DNA from: Atribacterota bacterium
Lineage (GTDB): Bacteria > Atribacterota > Atribacteria > Atribacterales > Caldatribacteriaceae
Assembly (NCBI GenBank): GCA_039638595.1
Contig: JBDIWM010000008.1
Span: forward strand, 1 to 53,312
Direction: 5' to 3'
Length of the DNA: 53,312 nucleotides
The number at the start of each line of letters is the position of its first letter. The stretch's first letter is position 1. Below the pieces are notes generated by a model. That model did no database searches and was not told the DNA's origin. It saw only the letters and a program-made list of their open reading frames with translations. This document shows, one piece after another, positions 32,042 through 40,541 of this stretch. The translations under genes were made by a program, and so were the position numbers.

Positions 32042-32971
32042 ATGTCCAGAGCCTTTGTCATCGGAAACATCAGCCTGGATTTAATCCTAGGAGGAATTGA
32101 TGATTTCCCCGACTGGGGGGTGGAGGTCCTGGTTCCGGGATACGTCATGCGACCTGGTGGGGAAGGGAGCAATGCCGCTTTGGCTCTTGCCGATTTAGGT
32201 ATGGAAACCTTTATTGTGGGAACCATCGGACAGGATGAAACCGGCGAAGAGATCGCGCGGAGTTTCAAGCGGCGAAAAATCCGGACCGAATTTCTTTTTT
32301 TCGAGTCCGATTTTCAAACCGGCCTTTCGGTGGCTTTGACACACCGGGATACTCAGGAACGGAGCTTCTTTACCGAACTCGGTGCCCAGAGTGCCCTTTC
32401 TTTAACCCACCTGGCGCAGGTTTTCTCTGCGATAGCAGACGGTGATTGTGTGCTCCTCGGTGGGTATTTTCTCTCTTCAGGAATCCGCCAGCCCGGGCTC
32501 CCGGATATGCTCTGGAAGCTCAAGAAGGAAAAACGGGTAACCCTTTTTCTTGATACTGGTTGGCCCACTGAGGGATGGGCGGAAGAGGTGAAAAAGGAGA
32601 CGCAACGGCTCCTTGCCCCCTTCGACTATTTTCTTCCCAACGAAAAAGAAATTTCGGGTCTGGTCGACTTTCCAGAGGACATTTTTCGCTTTTTTTCGGG
32701 AACTCTTCTGGTTAAGAGCGGAAAAGAAGGGTGTTTTTGCTATACTCCTTCGGATGCTTTCTCTGTTCCCACCATTCCCGTTAAGGTCCAGGATACAATT
32801 GGTGCTGGGGATTATTTTGACGCGGGGTTCATTTTTGCCCTTGCGGAGGGGTATGGTCTCAAGGAGGCACTTGTGGTGGCCAATCTCGTTGCTTCCCTAA
32901 ACATTGCGTCATCACCAAGAAGGGAAAAGTTGGTGAATCATGATGAAGTCAGAAAGTACCTCCGGCAGTAA
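32042..32971 (+). CDS. PfkB-family carbohydrate kinase
   Basis: 309 residues. RPGGEGSNAALALADLG near residue 38 is the first PfkB signature and DTIGAGDYFDAGF near 250 is the second, with the catalytic Asp in GAGD. Like ribokinase and fructoselysine kinase it phosphorylates a sugar hydroxyl. Two bases separate it from the SIS gene and its end overlaps the next gene by about 30 bp, so all belong to one transcript. Confidence 0.9.
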   Translation: MSRAFVIGNISLDLILGGIDDFPDWGVEVLVPGYVMRPGGEGSNAALALADLGMETFIVGTIGQDETGEEIARSFKRRKIRTEFLFFESDFQTGLSVALTHRDTQERSFFTELGAQSALSLTHLAQVFSAIADGDCVLLGGYFLSSGIRQPGLPDMLWKLKKEKRVTLFLDTGWPTEGWAEEVKKETQRLLAPFDYFLPNEKEISGLVDFPEDIFRFFSGTLLVKSGKEGCFCYTPSDAFSVPTIPVKVQDTIGAGDYFDAGFIFALAEGYGLKEALVVANLVASLNIASSPRREKLVNHDEVRKYLRQ

Positions 32972-33326
32972 CTCCCAGGTGCAGTTTATCGGGTATGAGG
33001 TGTTGAAATTTCATTTTGAACAGGACGCATCAGGAGAGAAGGAGGGGTGGAATTTTTATCCGGACGTCCGGATTGCTGTTCTGAAAGATGGTACTCTGAG
33101 AGGCGAAGTGCTCCTTTCGGCAAACGCTTTCCTTGAATTCAAAGGAGGGAAACGATGTGCTATTGCGGTGCTTTGGCGAGGGTTTTTCCAGAGCCTCAAT
33201 ATGACTCAGGAGGAGTTGAAACAGTATTGCCTGGTGAAAGGTTCGGCCTATCTTATTTCTCCACTTCGGACTTTTGTGAACGATTTTCTGGAGAACGTTC
33301 GGAAGATTTCACATGACGCTCTTTAA
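32940..33326 (+). CDS. Small SecB-like protein
   Basis: 128 residues (ATG 32940, or 32943). It is beta-rich, with FYPDVRIAV and GEVLLSANAFLEF and a final helix LISPLRTFVNDFLENV, which resembles the fold and the 'PY-R' helix of SecB export chaperones. The similarity is weak and the call tentative. It overlaps the PfkB gene and the UbiB-family gene (14 bp), so it is co-translated with both. Confidence 0.45.
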   Translation: MMKSESTSGSNSQVQFIGYEVLKFHFEQDASGEKEGWNFYPDVRIAVLKDGTLRGEVLLSANAFLEFKGGKRCAIAVLWRGFFQSLNMTQEELKQYCLVKGSAYLISPLRTFVNDFLENVRKISHDAL

Positions 33327-34962
33327 CCGGTCTTTAGTTCGTAACTTGAAACGCCTGCGTCAAATTCTCCGCACCTTCACCCATTACGGTTTTGCTTTTC
33401 TCTTTTACCGCCTTCCCTTCTGGGAACGATGGGGAGTGCGTATCCTGAAAGAAGCTCGCCAGAGACCCCCCCAGGAAAATCTCCGTCTCGCCCTGGAAGA
33501 GCTGGGAACAACGTTTATTAAGATTGGGCAGATTTTGAGCACCCGTCCAGACCTTCTGCCGGAAGAGTACTGTAGTGAACTCCGTAAGCTTCAGGACCAA
33601 GCTCCACCAGTGAGTTTTGGGAGTGTACGAGCAGTCGTCGAAAAAGAGCTCAAAAAACCTCTGGAGGAGGTCTTCGAACGCTTTGATGAAAAGCCCCTGG
33701 CCTCGGCTTCCATTGCCCAGGTTCACCGGGCAAAACTCCATGGTGGGCCACAGGTGGCGGTGAAAGTGCAAAAAGAAGGGGTAGAAGAAATGGTCCATTC
33801 TGATCTTGAGATTCTGACCTATCTTGCCCAGTTTATGGACCGTTTTAACCCCTCTGGAGAACCGGTGAGAGCTTCAGAGATGGTGGCTGAGTTCAAGAAA
33901 TATCTCCTGCGTGAGATTGATTTCCTTTATGAGGCTTCCAACGCTTGCAAATTCGGTCACAACTTCGCTCAATTCCAGGGAGTGCAGATTCCTCGAGTTT
34001 TTGCCGAGTATTCAACGAAGCGCGTGCTTACCATGGAACTCATGGAAGGCATTCGTCTTTCACAGAGGGAAAATATCCCCAACGAAGTTGATTGTACCCG
34101 ACTCGCTGAAACTGGTGTTAGGGCCATCTTCAAAATGATCTTTGAGGACGGATTTTATCATGCTGATCCTCATCCAGGAAATCTCCTGGTTTTGCCAGAG
34201 ACCCAGGAACTGGTCTTTCTTGATTTTGGGATGGTCGGGGTGGTTGATGAAAGGACCAGAGAAAATATGCTGGCAATTCTCTCGGCTATCCTCAAAAAAG
34301 ACGTAGAACGAGTGATGGAGCTCCTGGAAGAAGAATTTTTACTAACCCCTTTTCCCTCACCCCTCCATTTTCGTCTGGACCTGGCTGAACTCTTAGAACG
34401 GTATGTCTTTGTGGATCTGCGAGAAATCAACCTGCAAAGTCTTTTTGCCGACTTTTTCTATCTTTTGCGTCGGTACCGCCTGCGCTTTCCTTCTCACTTC
34501 TCTTTGCTTCTTCGGGCGTTAGCAGTGGCCGAAGGAACGGGTCTTTACCTTGACCCCCACTTTACGGTGGTGCCACACCTCAAAGCGTTTTTGGAAAAGA
34601 CCTTTGCCCAGTACTTTACCTGGGATGAACTGTCTCATAAAATCACCGATTACGCCTTAGAGTGGCGTCGGCTTCTGGAGGAATTTCCTCGCCGCAGTCG
34701 TGAACTCCTGGTTCAGGTCTCTAAGGGTAAAATTCGCCTCCACTGGGAGAGTGAAGAACTCAAGGAACTGAACCGCCACCTGGAACAGACCACCAACCGC
34801 CTCTCTTTAAGCATTATTCTGGGGTCTTTGCTTATCGGTTCTTCTTTGATCTTCATCAATTATTCGCATTTACGCTCTCTCAGTATCCTGGGTATTCTGG
34901 GTTACGGTATTGCTGCGTTCCTTGGGGTGGTGCTGGTCATTGAAATCTTGAGTCATCATTAG
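33313..34962 (+). CDS. ABC1/AarF/UbiB-family protein kinase-like protein
   Basis: 549 residues. LGTTFIKIGQILSTRPDLLP (about 57-77) is the KxGQ motif of the family. ASIAQVHRAKL is the A-rich loop, VAVKVQ the lysine, HADPHPGNLL and FLDFGMVG the catalytic and metal loops. Two C-terminal hydrophobic helices (about 495-545) would anchor it in the membrane. In many bacteria UbiB-type proteins support quinone or isoprenoid-lipid handling. No such genes are nearby, so its role is open. Confidence 0.88.
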   Translation: MTLFNRSLVRNLKRLRQILRTFTHYGFAFLFYRLPFWERWGVRILKEARQRPPQENLRLALEELGTTFIKIGQILSTRPDLLPEEYCSELRKLQDQAPPVSFGSVRAVVEKELKKPLEEVFERFDEKPLASASIAQVHRAKLHGGPQVAVKVQKEGVEEMVHSDLEILTYLAQFMDRFNPSGEPVRASEMVAEFKKYLLREIDFLYEASNACKFGHNFAQFQGVQIPRVFAEYSTKRVLTMELMEGIRLSQRENIPNEVDCTRLAETGVRAIFKMIFEDGFYHADPHPGNLLVLPETQELVFLDFGMVGVVDERTRENMLAILSAILKKDVERVMELLEEEFLLTPFPSPLHFRLDLAELLERYVFVDLREINLQSLFADFFYLLRRYRLRFPSHFSLLLRALAVAEGTGLYLDPHFTVVPHLKAFLEKTFAQYFTWDELSHKITDYALEWRRLLEEFPRRSRELLVQVSKGKIRLHWESEELKELNRHLEQTTNRLSLSIILGSLLIGSSLIFINYSHLRSLSILGILGYGIAAFLGVVLVIEILSHH

Positions 34963-35284
34963 GATTTGCGCTGTAGTGTTCTGGATGGGGCGCTTTCACC
35001 ACGAAGAATTCAAGCATTTCTTTGTCTTTATTTTCGATGAGCATTCTTTGGTGGTATGGGATGGCAAGAATATACCCATGGGGGTACTCATGGGATTCTC
35101 TTTCGATGGTGATGGTCATGGCACCTTTTGCGATGATGAGGAAAACGTTGGAATTACTATAGTGTTCAGGAACACGCTCCCCGGGAGGGAGAACGATGTG
35201 ATTAATCTGGACTATGTCCATATTGACAATCTGCTCAAGGCATTTTTCCATTCCCGTTTTAAATTGGTAGGCTTTGACCCCCAC
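34937..35284 (-). CDS. Small cupin-domain protein
   Basis: 115 residues, a single cupin barrel: LPPGERVPEHYSNSNVFLIIAKGAMTITI (metal-binding first motif with HYSN rather than HxH) and PHGYILAIPYHQ for the second. The GTG at 35284 is preferred: GGAGG is seven bases before it, whereas the ATG at 35290 is only one base away. It converges with the UbiB-type gene and overlaps its end by 26 bp. The metal-site residues are incomplete, so it may be a binding protein rather than an enzyme. Confidence 0.8.
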   Translation of the reverse strand: MGVKAYQFKTGMEKCLEQIVNMDIVQINHIVLPPGERVPEHYSNSNVFLIIAKGAMTITIERESHEYPHGYILAIPYHQRMLIENKDKEMLEFFVVKAPHPEHYSANPNDDSRFQ

Positions 35285-35436
35285 AAGCATTCCTCCTTTG
35301 CGGAATATTGGTAGATTAAGGGTATCAGAAGTTGGAGTTGTTGACTATACCCTTTTTATTGGAGGCTCGTTTTATCGCTCATAAACTCTTTTCCCGGTTT
35401 TGATGAAAATGGGATTGCAGTTAAGCCGGCCTTAAG

Positions 35437-35465
35437 TTGACAGGTTGAGTAACCTGTGCTATATA
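35437..35465 (+). promoter_or_regulatory. Promoter with embedded operator, ROK gene
   Basis: TTGACA (35437-35442), a 17 bp spacer and TATATA (35460-35465), 50 bp before the ROK regulator. The spacer and -35 contain a perfect palindrome ACAGGTT-GAGT-AACCTGT (35440-35457). A bound repressor would block RNA polymerase, so autoregulation by the ROK protein is likely. Confidence 0.75.
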
Positions 35466-35514
35466 AAAATAGATTCTTTTTTCACTGAAAGAAGTAAGCC
35501 ATTGGAGGGGACTG

Positions 35515-36702
35515 ATGGCTGGTGTTTACCAGGCGAAAGTTCATGAGGAAAACCTGAGACGGGTTATCCGTTTCGTCCACCGACAAGGGACCACCAATCG
35601 TGTAGCAATTGCCCGGGCTTTGAATCTCAGTTTGTCTACGGTCACCAACCTGGTTGCAGAACTGAAACAACAAGGTCTCATCCAAGAAGGAGGTTCGGGT
35701 CAATCGACGGGGGGAAGGAAGCCCCTCCTTCTTCACTTTAACCGGGAATGGGGTCTGGTGGTGGCGGTCAAGATTGGGGCTCGTCGGGTGCACGTGGGGT
35801 TAGCCAATCTCGATGGGGAGCTTAAGTTCAAGGAAGTGGTACCTCTTATTTCTCATGAACCGCAGGCCATCGTAGGACAGATTGTGCATCTCGTCTCGCA
35901 GATGCTTTCCAGAAATGGTTACTCTCGCATTATCGGGATGGGGGTTTGCTGTCCAGGTATTATTGACCCCCGCAAGGGTGAAGTGATTAAGGCAGTAAAC
36001 CTTCACTGGGAGAACGTACCGCTCCAGGAAATGCTTGCTCCTCATTTTTCCTGGCCAGTTTTTGTGGAAAACAGCCTCGATACTGGGGCACTGGGGGAAA
36101 AATGGTTTGGTGTGGGTAGAGATGTTCAGGACCTTCTCTATATCAATGTGGGGAATGGCGTGGGAGCGGGGATCATTTCCCACGGCGAACTTCTCGAGGG
36201 GTACCAGCATGGGGCAGGAGAATTTGGACATATGAGTATCGACCTTTCTGGACCCCCGTGTCCGTGTGGAAACCGGGGATGTGTGGAGCTCTATGTTTCG
36301 GCCCCGGCGTTGGTGAGAAAAACTCAGGAGTACATTAAAAAAGGGGGCAAAACCCGTATTGCCCATTTGGTTGATGACATCTCCGGTGACTTTTCCTGTG
36401 AGGTGATTGACCAGGCGGCATATCTAGGGGATTTCTTTGCCCTCACGCTTTGGAAAGAGACGGGAAAAATTCTTGGCCGAGCCGTCGCGAACCTTGTGAA
36501 CCTCTTGGACCCCCAGGTTGTGGTTATCGGTGGAGGCCTATCTCTGGCCCATCCAGCTTTTCTGGAAAGCGTTGCTGAAACAGTTTGGGAGATTACGGCT
36601 TCGCTTCATCGAAGGAAAGTGGAAATCCGACGAGCATTTTTTGGTCGTGATTCGGGCCTGGTGGGCGCAGCGGCGTTAACGGTGGAGCGTATTTTTGCCT
36701 GA
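35515..36702 (+). CDS. ROK-family transcriptional repressor (NagC/XylR type)
   Basis: 395 residues. The N-terminal winged helix-turn-helix is about 20-65 (TTNRVAIARALNLSLSTVTN). The ROK domain has GIIDPRKGEV, NVGNGVGAGII, GEFGHMSI and the zinc-binding CPCGNRGCVELY (about 245-260). No full catalytic need: it is a sugar-responsive repressor like NagC. It heads a transcript with amino-sugar genes (NagB-like, NagA), matching an aminosugar-6-phosphate or sugar inducer. Confidence 0.9.
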   Translation: MAGVYQAKVHEENLRRVIRFVHRQGTTNRVAIARALNLSLSTVTNLVAELKQQGLIQEGGSGQSTGGRKPLLLHFNREWGLVVAVKIGARRVHVGLANLDGELKFKEVVPLISHEPQAIVGQIVHLVSQMLSRNGYSRIIGMGVCCPGIIDPRKGEVIKAVNLHWENVPLQEMLAPHFSWPVFVENSLDTGALGEKWFGVGRDVQDLLYINVGNGVGAGIISHGELLEGYQHGAGEFGHMSIDLSGPPCPCGNRGCVELYVSAPALVRKTQEYIKKGGKTRIAHLVDDISGDFSCEVIDQAAYLGDFFALTLWKETGKILGRAVANLVNLLDPQVVVIGGGLSLAHPAFLESVAETVWEITASLHRRKVEIRRAFFGRDSGLVGAAALTVERIFA

Positions 36703-36727
36703 GGTAGGACAAGAGAAGGAGGGGAAA

Positions 36728-37858
36728 ATGGAGCCGCGAGAACGTATCCGCAGAGTCTTGAAGAGAGAGGGAAAGGTTGATTCCACCCCCTGGAGCCTGT
36801 TTTTCGGGGCGACGCCTTCGTTGACACCAGCCTTTTTCGAAAAGTTTGTGGTCCAGAGTGGGATTCGTGATGTCGCTGAATATTTTGGCTTTGAAGTTCG
36901 CATTGCCCATTCAGATGATGTCGACCCCTTCTACCATACAACGACCGCGCATTATGGGTTGCGGATGACGTCCAATGGAATTGGCAGAGAATTTTTCCAG
37001 GAGAAGTTGCCTGAAGATGCAGCATTTTCGCCCTGGGGGGTGGGGATTCTGCCCTGGCCAGATAACCCTGGCTGTGAACGAATGTTCCATCCGTTATCGG
37101 GAGAGCGCACCGTAAAGGAGATTGAACAGTATCCTTCACCGGGTATTGATGCAGAAAGCATGGAGAAAGTTCACCAGAAGGCACAGGAAATCCGCGAGAG
37201 AGGGTATCTACCGGCAGCGTACTGTGGGAGTCTTTATGAGTGGTGTCACTGGATACGGGGGATGGAGGACTTCATGGTGGATTTGATGATCTATCGAGAG
37301 AGGGCTCAGGCACTCATTGAAAAAGTAGCTACGTTCACTCTTTCGTTTGCCCGTGCACATGCTCTTTGTGGTGTGGAGCTTCTCTGTTTCTATGACGATT
37401 ACGGTATGCAGGACCGTTTGCAAATTCCGCCCCGTGTTTTTCGGGAGTTGTTCAAGCCCTGGTGGAAGAGAATCATCGCCACGTTGCAGAGGGAATTTCC
37501 AGAATCACTCTTTTTCCTCCATTCCTGCGGCAGGGTGGAGGAGATTATTCCGGATCTCATCGAAGCAGGCTTCGATGTCCTTCATCCATTGCAGCCAGAA
37601 TGCCATGATGTTACTGAGGTGGTAGCTCGGTACCGAAAACAAATGACTTTCTGGGGGACCATGAGTAACCAAAGGACCCTTCCTCTGGGCAAAAGAGAAG
37701 AGGTAGAGGAAGAAACCAGACACAGAATGCAGCTCGCTTTATCGATGGGGAATGTGATTCCTTCTCCTGCGAATACCATTGGTCCCGAAGTACCGGTGGA
37801 AAACGTTCTGGCCTTTACCGAGGTGTGTCGACAAATGCGAGTTTGGGAAAGGAGGTGA
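36728..37858 (+). CDS. Uroporphyrinogen decarboxylase-family / methyltransferase-like protein
   Basis: 376 residues from ATG 36728 behind AGAAGGAGGGG. URO-D superfamily TIM barrel: MEPRERIRRVLKREG start, LFFGATPS, LCFYDDYGMQ and LFFLHSCGRVEEIIPDLIEAGFD. H265-S-C267 matches the H-x-C half of the zinc site of MtaA/MtbA-type corrinoid methyltransferases; C292 and C367 are candidate third ligands. It is not next to heme genes but inside an amino-sugar operon, so decarboxylation of a porphyrin is unlikely. A methyl or similar transfer on a modified sugar is possible but unproven. Confidence 0.75.
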   Translation: MEPRERIRRVLKREGKVDSTPWSLFFGATPSLTPAFFEKFVVQSGIRDVAEYFGFEVRIAHSDDVDPFYHTTTAHYGLRMTSNGIGREFFQEKLPEDAAFSPWGVGILPWPDNPGCERMFHPLSGERTVKEIEQYPSPGIDAESMEKVHQKAQEIRERGYLPAAYCGSLYEWCHWIRGMEDFMVDLMIYRERAQALIEKVATFTLSFARAHALCGVELLCFYDDYGMQDRLQIPPRVFRELFKPWWKRIIATLQREFPESLFFLHSCGRVEEIIPDLIEAGFDVLHPLQPECHDVTEVVARYRKQMTFWGTMSNQRTLPLGKREEVEEETRHRMQLALSMGNVIPSPANTIGPEVPVENVLAFTEVCRQMRVWERR

Positions 37859-37937
37859 GATTAGGGATCAAGGCGTTTGGGTATTTGGGTGTTGAAGAGA
37901 AGTGAAAAGAAGTTTCATGAAAGGGGAGGTGTTTCTG

Positions 37938-38957
37938 GTGAAGAAATTCGGAATGACGATTCTGGTGATGTTTCTTGTGGTGCTCTTCGTTATAACGGCT
38001 ATAGGTGTTGCGGCAGAAAAAACCTACACCGTGGGTGTGGTGATTCCGTATGAAATTGGATGGTTTACGGCCTTTCATAAGGGTTTTGAACAGATTGCCA
38101 ATAAGGAAGGCGTAAAGATTGTCTGGCAGTACCACAATTACAAAGCGGATGAGGAAACCAAAGCCATCCAGAACCTGATCACCATGGGTGTGGATGCCAT
38201 CAATCTCACCGCGGTGACCCCTTCGAGCGCTGAGTACTCCTGCCGCCTGGCAAACGAGGCGAATATCCCCATTCAGATTACCGAAAGTGGTATCGCTGAA
38301 GGGAAGGGAAAACCCGTTGCTGACATCGATTTTAACTGGTTTGATGTGTACCGCACGGTAGCCACGAGCCTCCGTCGCGATATACCTGGAGAACTGAAGG
38401 TAGTCTGGATCCAGGGGTTTGCCGGGACGCCGCCAGTCATGCAGGGAATCCAGGGATTTATGGATACCATTAAAACTCTAGAAGGGATTAGTTTGGCCAC
38501 CGATGTGCAGTACGGTGATTACGCCACTGCACCATCTCTCAATATTATCAAAACCTTAGTGCAGTCGGGTCTTGAATTTAACGTGGCCATCGGTGCTTGT
38601 CAGGAAATTACCGAAGGCATCATTCAGGGATTGCGAGAGGAGAACGTGGACCTCGACAAGGTCACCATTGTTACCGTCAACGGTGGACCCATGGATGTGG
38701 AGAACGTGAAGAAGGGATACATTGACTATATCCTGAGTCTCTCTCCAGGACTCCATGGCATGATTTGTGCTCAGAACCTCATCAACTACCTCAAAGGGAG
38801 AGAGTACCAGAAGAAGAGTTATTCGCCAATTGTCTGGTGCAGCAAAGCCGACTGGGAAGAGAAGCTCATTCCCTGGTTTCTGGATGAAAGCTGGTTCCCG
38901 GTGGTGGAAGAGTTCGCCAGAACCGGTCAGTATAAGCCTGAATTGAGGGCAAAATAG
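37938..38957 (+). CDS. Sugar ABC transporter substrate-binding protein (third CUT2 system)
   Basis: 339 residues from GTG 37938 behind GGGGAGG; an upstream ATG at 37902 would spoil the signal peptide. Signal peptide hydrophobic core near VMFLVVLFVITAIGV, then YTVGVVIPYEIGWF and the periplasmic-binding-protein fold with AINLTAVTPSSAEYS (hinge) and a repeat of LVQSGLEFNV. Its genomic neighbours are NagA and a NagB-like protein, so an amino sugar or its oligomer is a plausible ligand. Confidence 0.87.
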   Translation: MKKFGMTILVMFLVVLFVITAIGVAAEKTYTVGVVIPYEIGWFTAFHKGFEQIANKEGVKIVWQYHNYKADEETKAIQNLITMGVDAINLTAVTPSSAEYSCRLANEANIPIQITESGIAEGKGKPVADIDFNWFDVYRTVATSLRRDIPGELKVVWIQGFAGTPPVMQGIQGFMDTIKTLEGISLATDVQYGDYATAPSLNIIKTLVQSGLEFNVAIGACQEITEGIIQGLREENVDLDKVTIVTVNGGPMDVENVKKGYIDYILSLSPGLHGMICAQNLINYLKGREYQKKSYSPIVWCSKADWEEKLIPWFLDESWFPVVEEFARTGQYKPELRAK

Positions 38958-38993
38958 AAAAAAATGCGAGGGGGTACCCCCTCGCATTTTTTT
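38958..38993 (+). terminator. 36 bp perfect palindrome with A/T flanks, after the third binding-protein gene
   Basis: AAAAAAATGCGAGGGGGT and its exact reverse complement, starting right after the stop codon and ending in a T-run. It can act as a partial terminator, or as an RNA-stabilising hairpin, ahead of the ATPase gene. The first CUT2 operon has a similar palindrome in the same place (5199-5228), the second has none. Confidence 0.8.
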
Positions 38994-39017
38994 CTCGATT
39001 GGGGGAGGTTTATTTCT

Positions 39018-40541
39018 TTGTCAAGCACAGCGTATATTTTGAACTTGAAGGAGATCAGTAAGAGCTATCCCGGTGTGCAAGCTCTGGATAGGGTATCCAT
39101 GGATGTGGCCTATGGTGAAGTCCATGCTCTGGTGGGACAGAATGGTGCTGGGAAATCAACGCTTATTGAGATCATTGCCGGAGCCCTCCATCCTGATGGG
39201 GGAGAGATTGTCTACGAAGGGCACACCTATACGCACTTTGAGCCGTGGCAGGCGATTCGCCTTGGCATTCAAACGGTGCATCAGGAAAACCAGCTGGTGG
39301 AAGAGCTGACTGTGGCTGAGAATCTCTACCTCTTTGAGCTTCCGGTTCGCCGAGGAGGGGTGGTGGATTATGTCGGTTGTTGGCGTATCGCCCAGGAACT
39401 TTTGCAGAAGCTCGACATCCACATTGCTCCAGATAAAAAGGTGCGCGGGCTTTCTTTTGTCGATAAGAAGCTGGTGAGCATCGCCAAGGCCTTCGCTCGT
39501 CCCGTGAAACTCCTCATTCTTGATGAGCCGACGGCGTCTCTGGATGAATGCGGGAAAAACATTCTTTTCGATATTATTCGGTCCCATAAGGTTCAGGGCT
39601 TGAGCACGATTTACATTTCGCATAACTTAAGCGAAATTTTTGAAATCTGTGACCGTGTCACCATTCTGAAAGATGGACAGAAAGTAGCTACCTATTCCTT
39701 GCAGGATATCACCATGGATGAAGTCATTCGCAAGATGATTGGCAGTTCCCAGGTGACACTCTACAAGAGAGAGAAGATGTCCCGTGCCTCGCGAGAGGAT
39801 GAAACTTTGGAAGTGCGAAATTACAGTCGGCAAGGTGTCATTCATGGTGTTTCTTTCAAGGTACGAAGGGGAGAAATTTTTGGGCTGGCAGGACTGGTGG
39901 GTTCGGGCCGAACGGAACTGGTGCGTATGATATTTGGATTAGACCCCAAAGATTCGGGTACTCTCCTGTACCAGGGTAGAGACATCACTCCCAGGAATCC
40001 TTATGATGCCATTCAAAAAGGCATTGGATACCTTACCGAAGACCGCAAGAGTGACGGGCTTTTGCTGTCGCGGCCAGTGATGGAGAACATGAGCCTTGCT
40101 TCGGTGGCCAAAGATAATGGTTTGCTGTTGAATCTGGGGAGGGAGTATCATGAGTCGATCGCGCTTACCGGACGCTTGAACGTGAAAACGCCGTCGATTT
40201 TCCAGCGGGTGGTGAACTTGAGCGGTGGGAATCAACAGAAAGTGGTTCTGGCCAAGTGGTTGCAGACTCAGGCGGAAGTGCTGATTTTCGATGAACCGAC
40301 GGTGGGTGTCGATGTAGGAGCCAAAGTGGAGATTTACCGAATGATTGAAGAACTGGTGCACCATGGCAAAATCGTCATTGTGATTTCTTCGGATAACCCA
40401 GAACTGGTAGCGCTCTGCGACCGCGTTGGAGTCATGCGGAATGGACGTCTGGTGGCTATTCTTGAGGGCGATGAAGTGACCGAGGAGAACATTGTGCGTT
40501 ATGCCATGGGTGTCTGCGAAGGGATGGAGGTGTCAGGGTGA
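39018..40541 (+). CDS. Sugar ABC transporter ATPase, two nucleotide-binding domains (third CUT2 system)
   Basis: 507 residues from TTG 39018, nine bases after GGGGGAGG; the open frame extends upstream into the palindrome. Domain one: Walker A GQNGAGKST, degenerate signature LSFVDKKLV and Walker B LILDEPTASLD. Domain two: GLVGSGRTELVRMIFG, signature LSGGNQQKVVLAKW and IFDEPTVGVD. Standard RbsA-like arrangement. The permease begins on its last base. Confidence 0.91.
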   Translation: MSSTAYILNLKEISKSYPGVQALDRVSMDVAYGEVHALVGQNGAGKSTLIEIIAGALHPDGGEIVYEGHTYTHFEPWQAIRLGIQTVHQENQLVEELTVAENLYLFELPVRRGGVVDYVGCWRIAQELLQKLDIHIAPDKKVRGLSFVDKKLVSIAKAFARPVKLLILDEPTASLDECGKNILFDIIRSHKVQGLSTIYISHNLSEIFEICDRVTILKDGQKVATYSLQDITMDEVIRKMIGSSQVTLYKREKMSRASREDETLEVRNYSRQGVIHGVSFKVRRGEIFGLAGLVGSGRTELVRMIFGLDPKDSGTLLYQGRDITPRNPYDAIQKGIGYLTEDRKSDGLLLSRPVMENMSLASVAKDNGLLLNLGREYHESIALTGRLNVKTPSIFQRVVNLSGGNQQKVVLAKWLQTQAEVLIFDEPTVGVDVGAKVEIYRMIEELVHHGKIVIVISSDNPELVALCDRVGVMRNGRLVAILEGDEVTEENIVRYAMGVCEGMEVSG

